Source: Apiotrichum sp. Y4204 | Taxonomy: Eukaryota; Basidiomycota; Tremellomycetes; Trichosporonales; Trichosporonaceae | Assembly: GCA_025531455.1 (NCBI GenBank) | Contig: JAMYHL010000002.1 | Span: forward strand, 496,001-560,000 | Direction: 5' to 3' | Length of the DNA: 64,000 nucleotides | Shown: positions 34,163 through 44,654 of the stretch, in pieces | Position numbering within the stretch: the stretch's first letter is position 1 | Layout: every line of letters begins with the position of its first letter | Made by a program: the position numbers and the translations under genes | The notes under the pieces: generated by a model | Told to the model about the DNA's origin: nothing | The model's input: the letters and a program-made list of their open reading frames with translations, nothing else | The model's database searches: none

Positions 34163-34190
34163 AGCTCCGGAGCTCCAGAGCTCCGGAGCT
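34163..34190. repeat. 28-bp near-perfect palindrome
   Basis: Two 13-bp arms (AGCTCCGGAGCTC and its complement) are separated by the two bases CA. Each arm contains the 12-bp palindrome AGCTCCGGAGCT, so that site is present twice. It could form a cruciform or bind a dimeric factor. Confidence 0.85.
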
Positions 34191-35045
34191 GCACCAAGAT
34201 AGCGGGCATGTGATCGAGTCAAGTGACCGGATGGCATGGATGACCGCATCGCGAACATTATTTCACGGAATGCAGATGTGATGATATGACGTCGGAGAGC
34301 GGTGCCAAGAGGCGCGACACTAGTGCCAGTCTGGGGATCTGAGAAAGACTGACAGCTGATCAGACAGGGTTGTGGCGTAATCCGGCGCGAGATGGGGGAG
34401 AACGGCGTGCGACCCCACGCGATGAGGCGTCATGGGACAGCGGAATGCATACGAGATACGAGCCAGCAGCCATCGTCCAGCGACGTTTGCGGTTGGCGCA
34501 CGGGGTCAGCGATGGGCGCGGTGTTGAACGAGGGTGGTACGAGTGGCACGGCGGCTGTACAATGTAGATGCAATGTGAGTAGGGAGTGAGTAGTAGTGCG
34601 TCGAGGCTTGGCCAGTCAGTGTCCCGAGCCGAGTGCTATCGTCGTCGCTAGGTGGTCGTCGTCGTGTCATGAATTGGTCTGGGATGAGCGTCGTCACAAC
34701 CTCCGGCTCGTCTCTCTAGCCAAGGACCAAGGATGTACTTTCCAACTCGGCCTCATAGTGCTGCTTCCACCTGGATTCTGTTCTTACTAGACAAGGGCCA
34801 CCAGCACGCCCTTGCTGTTGTGGACGCCCGCGGATAAGGGATGTGAGGTAGTAAGGTGTGAGGGTGAGGTGATCGAGAATGAACGCGGCAGCAAGCGCCA
34901 TGCAATCTGTCAAGCTTGGTGCTATTCCTCGTCTCCACTTCCATGATCTCTTCGCAATGCGGTTACCACTCTCTGTCGACCTTGTCACCCCTTGACGCGC
35001 TCAGTGTGCTGGGGCCTCGACATCATCTCCTCGCCAGTTCTGTCG

Positions 35046-35094
35046 CGCTCTCAACTCTCGCTCTCAATTCTCGCTCTCAACTCTCGCTCTCTAC
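35046..35094. repeat. 13-bp tandem repeat, CT-rich
   Basis: About four imperfect copies of a CTCTCAACTCTCG-like unit occur in the gene-poor region, downstream of the 35624 stop of the next gene. Confidence 0.7.
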
Positions 35095-35623
35095 TCTTTC
35101 TTCGCTCTTAGTCGCTCTGCACGGCACGACCCGGCCGACGCCGCCCGCCAACACGACAGTTTGCATGTGGGAAGGGACGGACACGAACACGGACGGATGA
35201 GATGACGGTGTTGATGGGGATGGGACACAAAGGGACAAAAGCGATGGGAAAGAACAAAATGAAAGGACAAACATGGACTTCAGAACTTTAGACTTTTCTT
35301 TTGCTGGCCGGGCAGCGGGGCCGCGGCAAAGATGGTAGCGATCCTCCACCTCCTCAACTACTCCTCGACTACACCCTCAAGACTGGAGGACCTCCTCCCG
35401 CCCACGACGATTGACCGAGATCTCGATAGCCGCAGCGGGAGATGCCGCGCCGCTGTGGGCCGGCGGGCAGAGGCGGGCCGATAGCGCCGCAGACGACCGC
35501 AGGGCCGAGGACCTGCGCCTGGAACCATACTGTAGGACACAACGCACACTTACTTCCGCCAAGCGCAGCAACTTGAAAGCCGGTATGGCCCAAAGGTATC
35601 ATCCCTCAGGCCGGTACAACCGG

Positions 35624-38600
35624 CTACTGCTTGCGCTCGGCGAGCCACTCCTTGTACAGTCCGTCGAGACTCTTGTGGATCATGTGCGTGGGGAGCGACT
35701 TGATAATGTCTGCAATCTTGTCGTTGAGGACTGCCGTCTTGACGCCGGCGGCTTGCGCATAGTCGGTGGTGAGGCGGTACATTGCGAGAATCGCAAGAGA
35801 GACGTGCGTCTGGTGGGACGCGTACGGCGAGTCGGGGCGGATGGCCGTTGCGAGCGGGCCGAGCGCCGATGATGGGCCGGTACCGATGGACGCGACAGGG
35901 TTGCGGTCGCCGCGGGTTAAACGAAGGAGGATCTCGAGCAGGTCGTTGGGGGATGCAAGAAGAGAAGTGGTGAACTCTGTGCGGTCGGCACTTGTGCCGC
36001 CCGAAGCGCCAGACGAGCCGCCCTTCCACGAGTCAAGGATGGAGGCGAGTGTTGGCGGGGCATCGGGGTCCATGATCTCGAGCTTACCGCGCCATCCGCC
36101 ATCGGCGCCGGCGCGGCGGCCAAACTGCTCGTACAGCCACTCGTCGGCCTGGTTCGTCCGGCACCACTTTGGCTCACTGAGCGGCTTCTTCTTGTTGAGG
36201 AAGACGGTGAGAGTGATAGGTGCCGAGGGTGTTGACGCCGCGAAGACGCGGTGCAGCGGCGGAAGCGTCTTGTCACTCTCCGCTGTCCAGAGCTGGTCCA
36301 GCTTCTCACGCGACACGGCAACAAAGCGCTGCTCGGACGAGTCGTACGTCTCAACAAGGACACCCTTCGGGAGCTCGGCGTCCTTGGATTCCTCCTGCTC
36401 CTTGCCGTCCACCTCCTTCTTCTCGTCACCCTCCTTTTCTTCCTTCTTCTCCTCCTTCTTCTCCTCCTTCTTCTCCTCCTTCTTCTTCTCCTTGGAAGCG
36501 GGGAGGAGATCGACCTCGATACGCCCCTCAGCACGGAAGATACGGATCTTGCTCACGACCGACGCGTCGAACACAAGTCGGCGAGAGCTGTCCTCGTAGA
36601 GGACCGAAACACGGTTGACGGATGGGTGAGCAATGTCCGCCGCGACGCTCTCCGTATGGCTGTCGGCACTGCACGACGACCACCGGCGCGTGCGCTGCTT
36701 TGTGGTGCGGGCGTACGCGGACGCAGCGTTGGCGGCGGAAGCGGCCAGCGCTGACTCGAGCTCGGCCTGCGACGCCTCGGCGCCGGTCAGGCCCTTCGTT
36801 TCAGTTTCCTCGGTCTCTTCACCCGGCGCCGTGACCATGGAAACGTCGCCAGCGTCCTCGGTCGTAGCCTCGGCGGCAGCCTCGCCCTCCTGTGTGGGTT
36901 TGGCTTCTTCAGACGGGGCAGGAGGGGCAGGAGCCTCTGCCTCTGCGGCCGGTGCCTCGGCAGCGGCCTCAGGCTTAGCCGGGTGCTCGGCCTCCGTAGC
37001 AGCCTCCTTGGCATCACCCTCTTCATGCTCCTCGGCTTGTTCGCGGATCTCCTCGGGGTGCTGCTCCGCCTCTTCCTCGTGATGAAACTCTTCCTCGTGC
37101 ACCTCAGTCTCGCCAATGCGGCTCGGTGCGACGCTGCTAGACTCGCGGCGTCCGCGCTTGTTCGGGTTGCGCCGCGCCGTCTTGGGCACGCGGTCGAGCT
37201 CGGGCGGCGACTCGAAGTAGATGCGGAAGCGGTTCTGGTTCGACTCGGGCGACGATGTAGGAGCCGACGGCTCGTTCGACTTGCCGTGCGTCACGGAGAA
37301 TGCGGAGCGCTTCTTGGGAGACTGTGACTCATCTGCGGTCAAAACTTGTAGCATGTGGATAACCCACCTCCATCAACGCTCGACGGCTTGGCCTTGCGCT
37401 TCTCGCCGCGCTTCTCGGGGTCCGCGGCCTCTTCAGGCTCAGGCTTGACGGCGTCGGCCGAGGGCTCCTCCTTGGCCTCCGTCTCGGGCTTTACCCCTGG
37501 CTCGGTCTTAGCCTCCTCAGGCTCAGTCTTCGCCTCCTCCTTGGGCTCCTTGAGATCGTCCTCGACCTTCGCCTCATCGTCGTCGTCCTTCTTCTCCTTC
37601 ACCTCCTCAACGACATGCTCGCCGATGAGGCCCCACGTCCAGCCAAGCTGCTTGACCTCGATGCCGACGATGCGGAAGTCGGTCATTGTCGTGCGCGCGT
37701 CCTTTTCGTTCTTGTCCTTGCGCTTGCGGTCGCGCGGCGTCTGCTGCTCACCAGCCCGGCGCGTCATGCGCTCACGGTCGCGGTCGCGGTCGCGCTGGTC
37801 GCGTTCCCGCTGATCCCGGTCGCGGCGGACAGGGCCGCGCATCATGCTGCCGCCGCGCATCGCACCGCCGCGCCCGCCCATACCGCCGCCGCGCATCGGG
37901 CCACCGCCACGGGACGAGTTGCTGAAGCCGATACGGGGGATTGTTGGAGACCGGTGTCCGTGCGATATGGGCGCACCGCCACGGCCGCTCCCGCTCATAG
38001 GGCGCGCCATGCCGCTGCCATAGTTGTTCTGCGGGGTGCGATTGGCAGGTGGGCGAGGAGGGGGACCGCCAGAGGGTGGGCCGCCGCCCGGGCCATCGAA
38101 ACGGGGGCGCTTGGCCGGCGGGAATCCGCCGCCAGCACCTCCGGCGCCACCAGGACCAGGGGGACGGGGAGTCATGTTGTTGTTGCCGCCACCTCCGCCG
38201 CCGCCACCGCCGCGCGGAGGACCAGGCTGCGGGGTATACGGACGGTTCTGCTGTCCGCCAGGCTGGGGACGGTACTGCTGGTTTGGCGGCTGATTCGGAC
38301 CGGGCGGGGGGTTGTATCCTTGCGCCTGCGCCTGCGGATAATACGGCTGGTTCTGGCTGCCGCCGTATGCGCCGCCGCCGTACTGCTGCTGCGGCGGTGG
38401 AGGCGAGTTCTGTCCGCTGTATCCGCCGTTGTATGCAGGACGCGGTGCCGGCGGGGTGTATCCCGGTCCACCGCCGTATGGCTGTGGCGGGGCCGGTGCG
38501 GGCGCGCCATAGCCTCCGCCGCCCGCAGGTCCGGGAGGCTGGTATCCTCCCTGCTGGTATCCCTGCTGCTGGGAGTTCTGCTGGTGCATCGCGCCGCCGC

Positions 38601-39056
38601 CGTATCCATAGTTGGCATACGGGTTCGCGGCCGGGGCGGGGGATGCGGCGGCATTATACGATGCGCCGGCGTTCTGACCTTGCGCCTGGGAGTGAGCATC
38701 GGAGAGTAAGGGAGGATGGAGGCTGAGAGGAGGGGAAGGTGGATAATCTGAGGAGTGCCTTTGGGTACACCTCACTACAAGAAACGCGCACAAACGCGCA
38801 CTGGCGACGCGTTCCCACGCATCGCACACTCTCCCACGCTCCCACGATCCCGCAACCATCCCAACCACAACTCTCGACTCACCTGGTAGTATGCTGCCCA
38901 CGCGGCGGCGTGCGCATTCTGCTGTTCGGGGGTGTACTGCTGCTGCTGCTGTTGCTGTGGGGGCGGGCCGGCGGGGAGGGGCGGGGCCGGGCCCGGCTGT
39001 GGGGGCGTGTACGGCTTGGCGGGAAGGCCGAGGCCGGGGTGGGGGCGTTTGTTCAT
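35624..39056 (-). CDS. Large RGG/low-complexity, probable nuclear RNA-associated protein
   Basis: Three exons (39056-38883, 38685-37368, 37332-35624) give 1066 aa. The 35-nt intron 2 (GTGGGT ... CCGCAG) joins DG to DESQSPKKR. The N-terminal ~280 residues are Pro/Gly/Gln/Tyr rich with a Q run and PYGGG motifs. Residues ~290-365 hold RGG/RGGG boxes and then an RDRDRER run. A short conserved-looking segment (DFRIVGIEVKQLGWTWGLI, ~380-400) follows, then long Glu/Pro/Ala regions, a basic NLS-like patch (RRNPNKRGRRE), a folded-looking piece (RVSVLYEDSSRRLVFDASVVSKI), a KKEE repeat near 775-800 and a helical C terminus. The composition suggests an RNA-binding nuclear protein prone to phase separation. 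I cannot name a family. Confidence 0.8.
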
Positions 39057-39480
39057 CGCCGCAAAGGAGTTGTGGAGAGTTGAAGTGGTGGTGAGAAGAG
39101 GAGATAAGAGGTGGTTTATTGTCATCCGAGAGTGCGAGCGCTACGAGAGTACTCGAGAGGTCTGCCGAGAAAGGTGGTGTGCTCACGCCACGACTCGATG
39201 GACGGTATCAAATTGCCGCATCCGGAGTGGATTGCTGAATGCCGTAAATTCCACGTCATTCTAGTGCTCGTCGCTCTCTCTTCATTGAGTTCGTCTCTTC
39301 ATCGTGTTCGTCGAGCAAGAAATGCAAATGCATGAAGAGAAGAGATGGCTTTCGATGCTTTTGAGAGTTCTCGTCGACGCGTCTACAGTGTCTATCTACA
39401 CAAATAACAAAGGGGGGGAGAGTCTAATTAACACACTACGTTGCTGGAGCGCTTGCGCTTTCGCTCTTCGCTCTTCGCGC
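39057..39480. other. Short intergenic region upstream of the RGG-protein gene
   Basis: This is the promoter side of the RGG-protein gene and the 3' side of the peroxidase gene. No gene is seen. Confidence 0.4.
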
Positions 39481-41178
39481 TTAGAGCTTGGCCTGGCCCA
39501 TGCGGTTAACAGCCGAGCGGTCCGCCTTGAATGGGCAGCCGCCGGCGCCCTTGACCAGCGGTGCGACGCCGGTGCCGTCGCGGTCGACACCGAGCTCGAT
39601 GAGCTTGGCGAACGCGGCGGCAAAGTGCTCAAAGAAGAGTTTCTGGTCCGCAGCGTACTTCTCCACCCAGACGCGGAACTCGGGGTCCTCAATGAGCGCC
39701 ATCTGCAGCGTTAGACGAGCTGTTCAGCGCAAAAACTCACGTCCGAGGGCAACATCATCAATTTTGTCCCGGCGACGGTGGCCTCGTACTGGAAGGGGCC
39801 GTCCCACTGACGGGGAACCCACTTGCGGGTGGTGAGGAGCCTGAAGAACTGGTTCGAAAAACGGGTGGGGTTGACAACCCACTGGCTGGAGATGTTAATT
39901 TCAAAAGTGCCACATTACAAAAGTGCCACTTTCAATACTCACCCGTCAAAGCCAGAGCGGTCCGAGTGGCAGCGGCCAAGGTTGTGCGCGCCGGAGAGGG
40001 CAACAATCTCCTGGTCGTTGAAGCCCATGCGGTAGAAGATGTCGCGGATGTGCTGTGCGCCCTGGGCGGCGTCCGGGAGACGACCGTCAACCTTGCCGTG
40101 GTACTCCTCTGCGGCGGCCTCGGAGCGGAAGTCGGAGCGTCCAGGCTTCCAGGGGACCTTGGGGCCGCCGAGCGCCTCAATCGCGGTCACACCAGCGAGG
40201 GCTGTCGTCAGTATGGAATCAAGGAGCAACGAAAGGCTTTCGGAAGGACGTGGCAATTCCCGGAAGTTCCGTAGGCCATCTCCGCAAATATCCTACTCAC
40301 TCCAGAGGTCCGAGTACGAGATCCACTGGTTGGCCTGGTACAGGGGCTCGAGGAACGCGCGGGCGTGCTCAAGGCCGGCGTTGGCGCCGTCGTTGGACTG
40401 GAGAAAAAAAGTCAGTACGGTATCTTTGTGGATATGGATGGATATCGGGGGACGCCGGGAACAAGAGTGCCGGATACCGGCGACTGGAGACCGGAGGCCG
40501 GTCAAGCCGGAAACTACACCACCACAATTGAAACACCACCTCCGCATACGAGCACACGGGCCGGCGGCTTCTGGGCGGCGTTTGGCGGCTCCGGTTCACT
40601 GTCGGCTTGGCTGTCGGCCCCTGCCGCCGCCGGGACCGATGACAAGGCAACATCCAGAGTTCCAGAGATATCCAGCATGATCAAGCAAAAAAAACTTACC
40701 TCCGGAGCAAAGCGCATACCGGCTCTGAATCACATGTCAGCAGGCACGATAAGGCGGAAAAAAAAAGTCTGGAAACAGGATGCGTACCCGTTGGAACCGC
40801 CAGTGTGCTAGTCGTCGTCAGCCGTGTATTCTGTATGCTAATTTCCATGCATAGCCGATAGACTCACGCTCTTCTCGTCAAAAGTGCCCGATGCGTGCCA
40901 TGCAAGACTGGAATTAGACTCTGCTCGTTCTGTTGCTGCTTCTTTGCTTGCTCTGCTCGCCCTGCTGTACTCACCGGACAAGCACGGGGCCGATCGATCC
41001 GTCGTCGTAGCCGTCCTTCTTGAGGATCTTCTTGACCTCGGCACGGATACCTGCTGTTAGTGGCGGAAACGGGGCGGTAGGTCGCAGAGGCTGATCAATG
41101 ACCCGGGGAGTAGATCATAGGAGCATCTGTGATAGTCGGATACCCACCGTCGTAGTCGCCCTTGGGAACAGATGCCAT
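39481..41178 (-). CDS. CCP1: Cytochrome c peroxidase-type haem peroxidase
   Basis: This family reduces hydrogen peroxide using ferrocytochrome c. Nine exons (41178-41148, 41050-40975, 40907-40868, 40807-40788, 40724-40700, 40397-40301, 40201-39943, 39885-39741, 39702-39481) give 304 aa. The distal site RLAWHASG keeps Arg-x2-Trp-His. [13 protein letters not shown], the proximal His in [18 protein letters not shown], the Trp of GFDGQW (equivalent to the radical Trp of yeast Ccp1) and the Asp of MLPSDMA are all present. A GGCPF tail follows. The N terminus, [11 protein letters not shown], has no mitochondrial presequence, so the enzyme may be cytosolic or an upstream exon may be missed. A 302-nt intron splits MRFAPE from SNDGANAGL. 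Confidence 0.9.
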
Positions 41179-41949
41179 GGTGGATGAGATGAGTGAGGTG
41201 ATGAGTGATGAGATGAGATGAGAGTAATGTCAAGATTGGGAAGGAGAACGAGAACGAGAACAAGAAGAAATAATAATATCTCAGTCGCCGCCACCGACTG
41301 GCCACTCAGCTGCTCTCGATCTCGTTCGTTGCCCTCGTCGCGTTGTTGCATCGCATATCGCATCGCATCGCAACTTTTGATTGCGTATCTTCGGTGTTTC
41401 TGCGTGTTGCTCCGGCTCGCGACGTGTCATCAATAGCCGGAGAGACTACTGCCCCTGCTGGAGACGGCCCCCGATCATGACAACAAATGCTACACCCTGC
41501 TGTTTTCGGGAGCAAAAATTTCGGGCAAATCAGCGCAACCCATGCCACATCCACCACTTGCGAGTGGATGCTGGCATGTGCGACCAGCAGTGTAACGATT
41601 GGCAGAACGAGTGGCGAGAGCAGCACGTACAACTACGAATAGCACGAGCGGGGACGTGGCCGTGTCCGGCTGGGCCGCACCTCGCCGACACTCTCCGATA
41701 TCCGAAGCCAAAACTGTGACAGGCAAAGACCAAGGCCGCACACCTCCGTCATCTCCGGGTGTAGGTCGGCAGCAATCTCGAGTTCTCGAGATCTCGCCAC
41801 CCAACACGTGGTGTCTCGGTCTGGACCACACCACACTTCTAGACCATTACGATGCATGGTGTCACATTCTCAGCAATACAAACACATGTGAGTAAAGTAG
41901 TGATATAACTAGCAGCAATGCTGCCGGCTGTACTTGTACAGTACATCAA
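41179..41949. other. Intergenic region upstream of the peroxidase gene
   Basis: 771 bp with no recognisable gene. An ATGAG-rich patch occurs just upstream of the peroxidase ATG. Confidence 0.4.
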
Positions 41950-44192
41950 TTAGATGCCTTGAGCGACACTCAGATCGACAAGAATCGTCACAATGCCGAG
42001 GACAATCTCGAGACCACTGTGGAATGTCAGATGATTTATTGCGGCCGTAGACATGACAACCGAGACTCACATGAGGATGATGACAATCGCCTCGAGGTGC
42101 TCGCCGTGCGAGCTGTTGACCGACTCCTTGAGCAGCTTGAGCATGTCCTGGAGGACCTGCTGTGAGCGATAGGTTATGCGAATCTTACTCACATCTACAC
42201 GGGCGTTCAGCAAGTCTATCCGCTGCCCGATTTCAAGGTACGACCGGGCGGCGTTATACAGAGGTTCAAGATCCGGGAACGACCTGGGGTTAGAGATGAC
42301 TGGGTTGAGTCACGATGCGTACCAGAAGAATTCCTGTCAAGTCAGCTGCTGATCTGGGGTTCAGTATAGCTGTACTCACCGGAGAATCAAGGATAGAGCC
42401 AACAAGGTTGATATTGATACGCAGGATGAACAGATTTCCGATCTGCTTCATAATTTCCGAGCGGGGGAGCTGCGTGTTAGAGAAGCTAATAAAATCATCA
42501 AATAGCTGCCACTCACGCCGACCTTGCCCGTCTGGCTGAGACTCTTGGGGATGTCCTTGGTCTGCTCAATGGTGCCACTGATGAGCTCCTCAAAGAGCGA
42601 AATCTTGACACTCTGCGAGAGCGCATGCGACAGTGACAGCTTGGTTCTGGTGTAAGCTTGGACGACACCTTCAAAAGCTCACAGATATGACGACCCCTTG
42701 CGCAACGTAATGACATCGTTGTAGATACTGCCGTCAGTCAAACCCTACGCCTCGACCCACCGAGAGTAATCCGCATAGTAGAAATTTAGGTCCTCCATCT
42801 CAATGTCCTCGGCACTCAGGCGCTCAACCTCAAACTTTTTCCTGCACTGTCAGCGGCATTAGGTACCTCTAACCCACAGGCTGCGGAGGAACGACTTTTC
42901 CTCCTTCTCCGTCATGCCCCAGATCACGACGGTGCCGTATTCGAAGAGGAACACGTCGGGGACCCACTCCTCCTCTTCCCAGTCGTCGTCATTCTCCGAG
43001 TCGTTGCCCGTCTCCTCGAGACCGTTTCCGTTCTGGCGCCCGCGAGGACGATCTTCGCCGCCGGGGCGTTTTGCAAAACCGGGCCGGCGTTTCGGCTGGT
43101 CCCGCGCAGGAGTGGGCGGGTGATACCCATCATCCAGATTCACGAGGGTGCCCTCCGGCACGGTGCTGAGACCCGACGACGCCTTCATCCTCGGGCTGCG
43201 GTTCAGGACCGACGACGACGGAGGTGGGAGGTAGGGCGTGTGCAGGCACTCGGTGTCGAACATGCGCGGATGCGTGCGGTACGAGGACGGCTTGGCGGCG
43301 AGATATGTCTGGAGAGCCGGGAGGTCATATGAACTGGTATCAGTAGGAGGCAAATGCAAGGAGGCCGCGGAGTTGGAGCGACCTTAAAGGAAGACAGCGC
43401 TACATTGAAATACACTTCCGCGCCTCGGACAACTCACGCAGCAGTGCAGTACGCCGTCACACGGGGCAGCTTGGCCTTCTCGGACTTTGTGAGCTTGAGC
43501 GCATCGCGACGGGCAGATCCCGCGGGGATCTGGTACAGGGGAGTGTAGAACTGGCGTCAGACACTGGACCGTGCCCAAATGGGTATCACGTATGTGTAAA
43601 GACTGCACGGGGTGGACAGCATCAAACCACCCAGTCTAAACCCCAGCCGCACCTACGGCCTGGCACGTAAGTCACTACGCACCTCTACGCCCTCGCCGTC
43701 CTCCTGGGGCGGCTTGCCGTCGTCGTCCTCCTCCTCCTCGGGAATCGTCGGGTGGTCAGGTTGTGTCGGGAGGACCTTGAGTTCTGGGAGAAGTGTTGCG
43801 CAGGGGCGGGGGGGAAGGCGCATGGCGTCAGTACCTCATCACAAGCAAGTTGGTTGGTGCTTCTCACTGTTCGACAACTTGGACGTCCTGGGGTTAGCTC
43901 CGTTGACAGATACAGGTTATACGCACCGCATATGCTGGCGCGACTCGCGCTCGCGGCGCTGTTGTGGGATCTGGACGTGCGCATACGGCAGCGGGAGGGT
44001 ATTACTTGTGCCGGCGCGCGACATTGTGGAGGGTGGAGCTTGGGTAGACTGGGCAGTGGCGAGGGAACGGGAGTGTCTAGGTGGTGAGGTCGGGGGGAGG
44101 TGCAGTGCTTGTCGCGAGAATAGAGAGGCAAGAAGGGCTGAAGTGGTGGTTGAGTTGGTGTCGCTTGTAAGAGTTCTTGTGATGTTGAGCAT
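41950..44192 (-). CDS. RMD1/DUF155 family protein, probably mitochondrial
   Basis: The family includes yeast Rmd1, Rmd8 and the mitochondrial Mrx10. Thirteen exons (44192-43927, 43887-43868, 43783-43683, 43550-43438, 43333-42878, 42841-42761, 42727-42683, 42646-42517, 42469-42380, 42333-42323, 42283-42193, 42159-42071, 42016-41950) give 519 aa. The acid-poor N terminus (MLNITRTL ... LASLFSRQALHL) looks like a presequence. The family core has VFLFEYGTVVIWGMTEKEE, EDLNFYYADYS, KLSLSHALSQSVKIS and FFWSFPDLEPLY; a C-terminal membrane helix (IVIILIGLEIVLGIVTILVDL) ends the protein. One exon is 11 nt, and exon 12 has a CAGCAG tandem acceptor that adds or removes one Gln. Mrx10 is linked to mitochondrial translation, so such a role is plausible only. 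Confidence 0.88.
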
Positions 44193-44654
44193 TCCAACAA
44201 TCTTGTTAACATCCAGAGCCTATCTCTCCAGGGTGTCCAAGTGGAGACTCACTCTCCTCACTCCCTCCTTCCCTTTGCAGCCCCTTCTTCCTCTCCCCGC
44301 CTGCCTGATGTGTTGCTAACAAAGTCGTCATCATCGCCCAGCCTGCAATCGTCCATTTACTCCCGCAGCCCCGCAATCACCCCCCTGGATCCCTTAGTCC
44401 GTAGTTCCGAGACATGTGGACAACTGGCTGGTCATGGCTGGGCTCCCTCCATGCATATGCCCGTCATTGCACTCCCTCCACCACGCCTGCGTTCCTTCGT
44501 TCATAAATGCAAGATGCATGTACGATGCTACAACCCGTTGTCCTGGTGGGCTCCTATGCCATGTGTTTTGGTTTGGTTTGGGTATGATGATACGTGCGAC
44601 GAGGTTGACTCGTCGCTACAGATGCGCTGTTGCTAGCAGCGGCTCACAAGGGGC
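44193..44654. other. Intergenic region DUF155 gene / aconitase
   Basis: 462 bp that includes the DUF155-gene promoter and the aconitase 3' end. No gene is seen. Confidence 0.4.

Larger units (their letters stand above)
29137..35623. other. 6.5 kb gene-poor region
   Basis: No conserved protein, tRNA or rRNA could be recognised on either strand, and open frames are short and mutually overlapping. It contains CAGGATCA repeats, a 35-nt poly-T, a 28-bp palindrome and 13-bp tandem repeats, listed separately. It may include the long upstream region of the GMC gene (start 29136), non-coding RNA, or remains of mobile elements. Confidence 0.5.
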
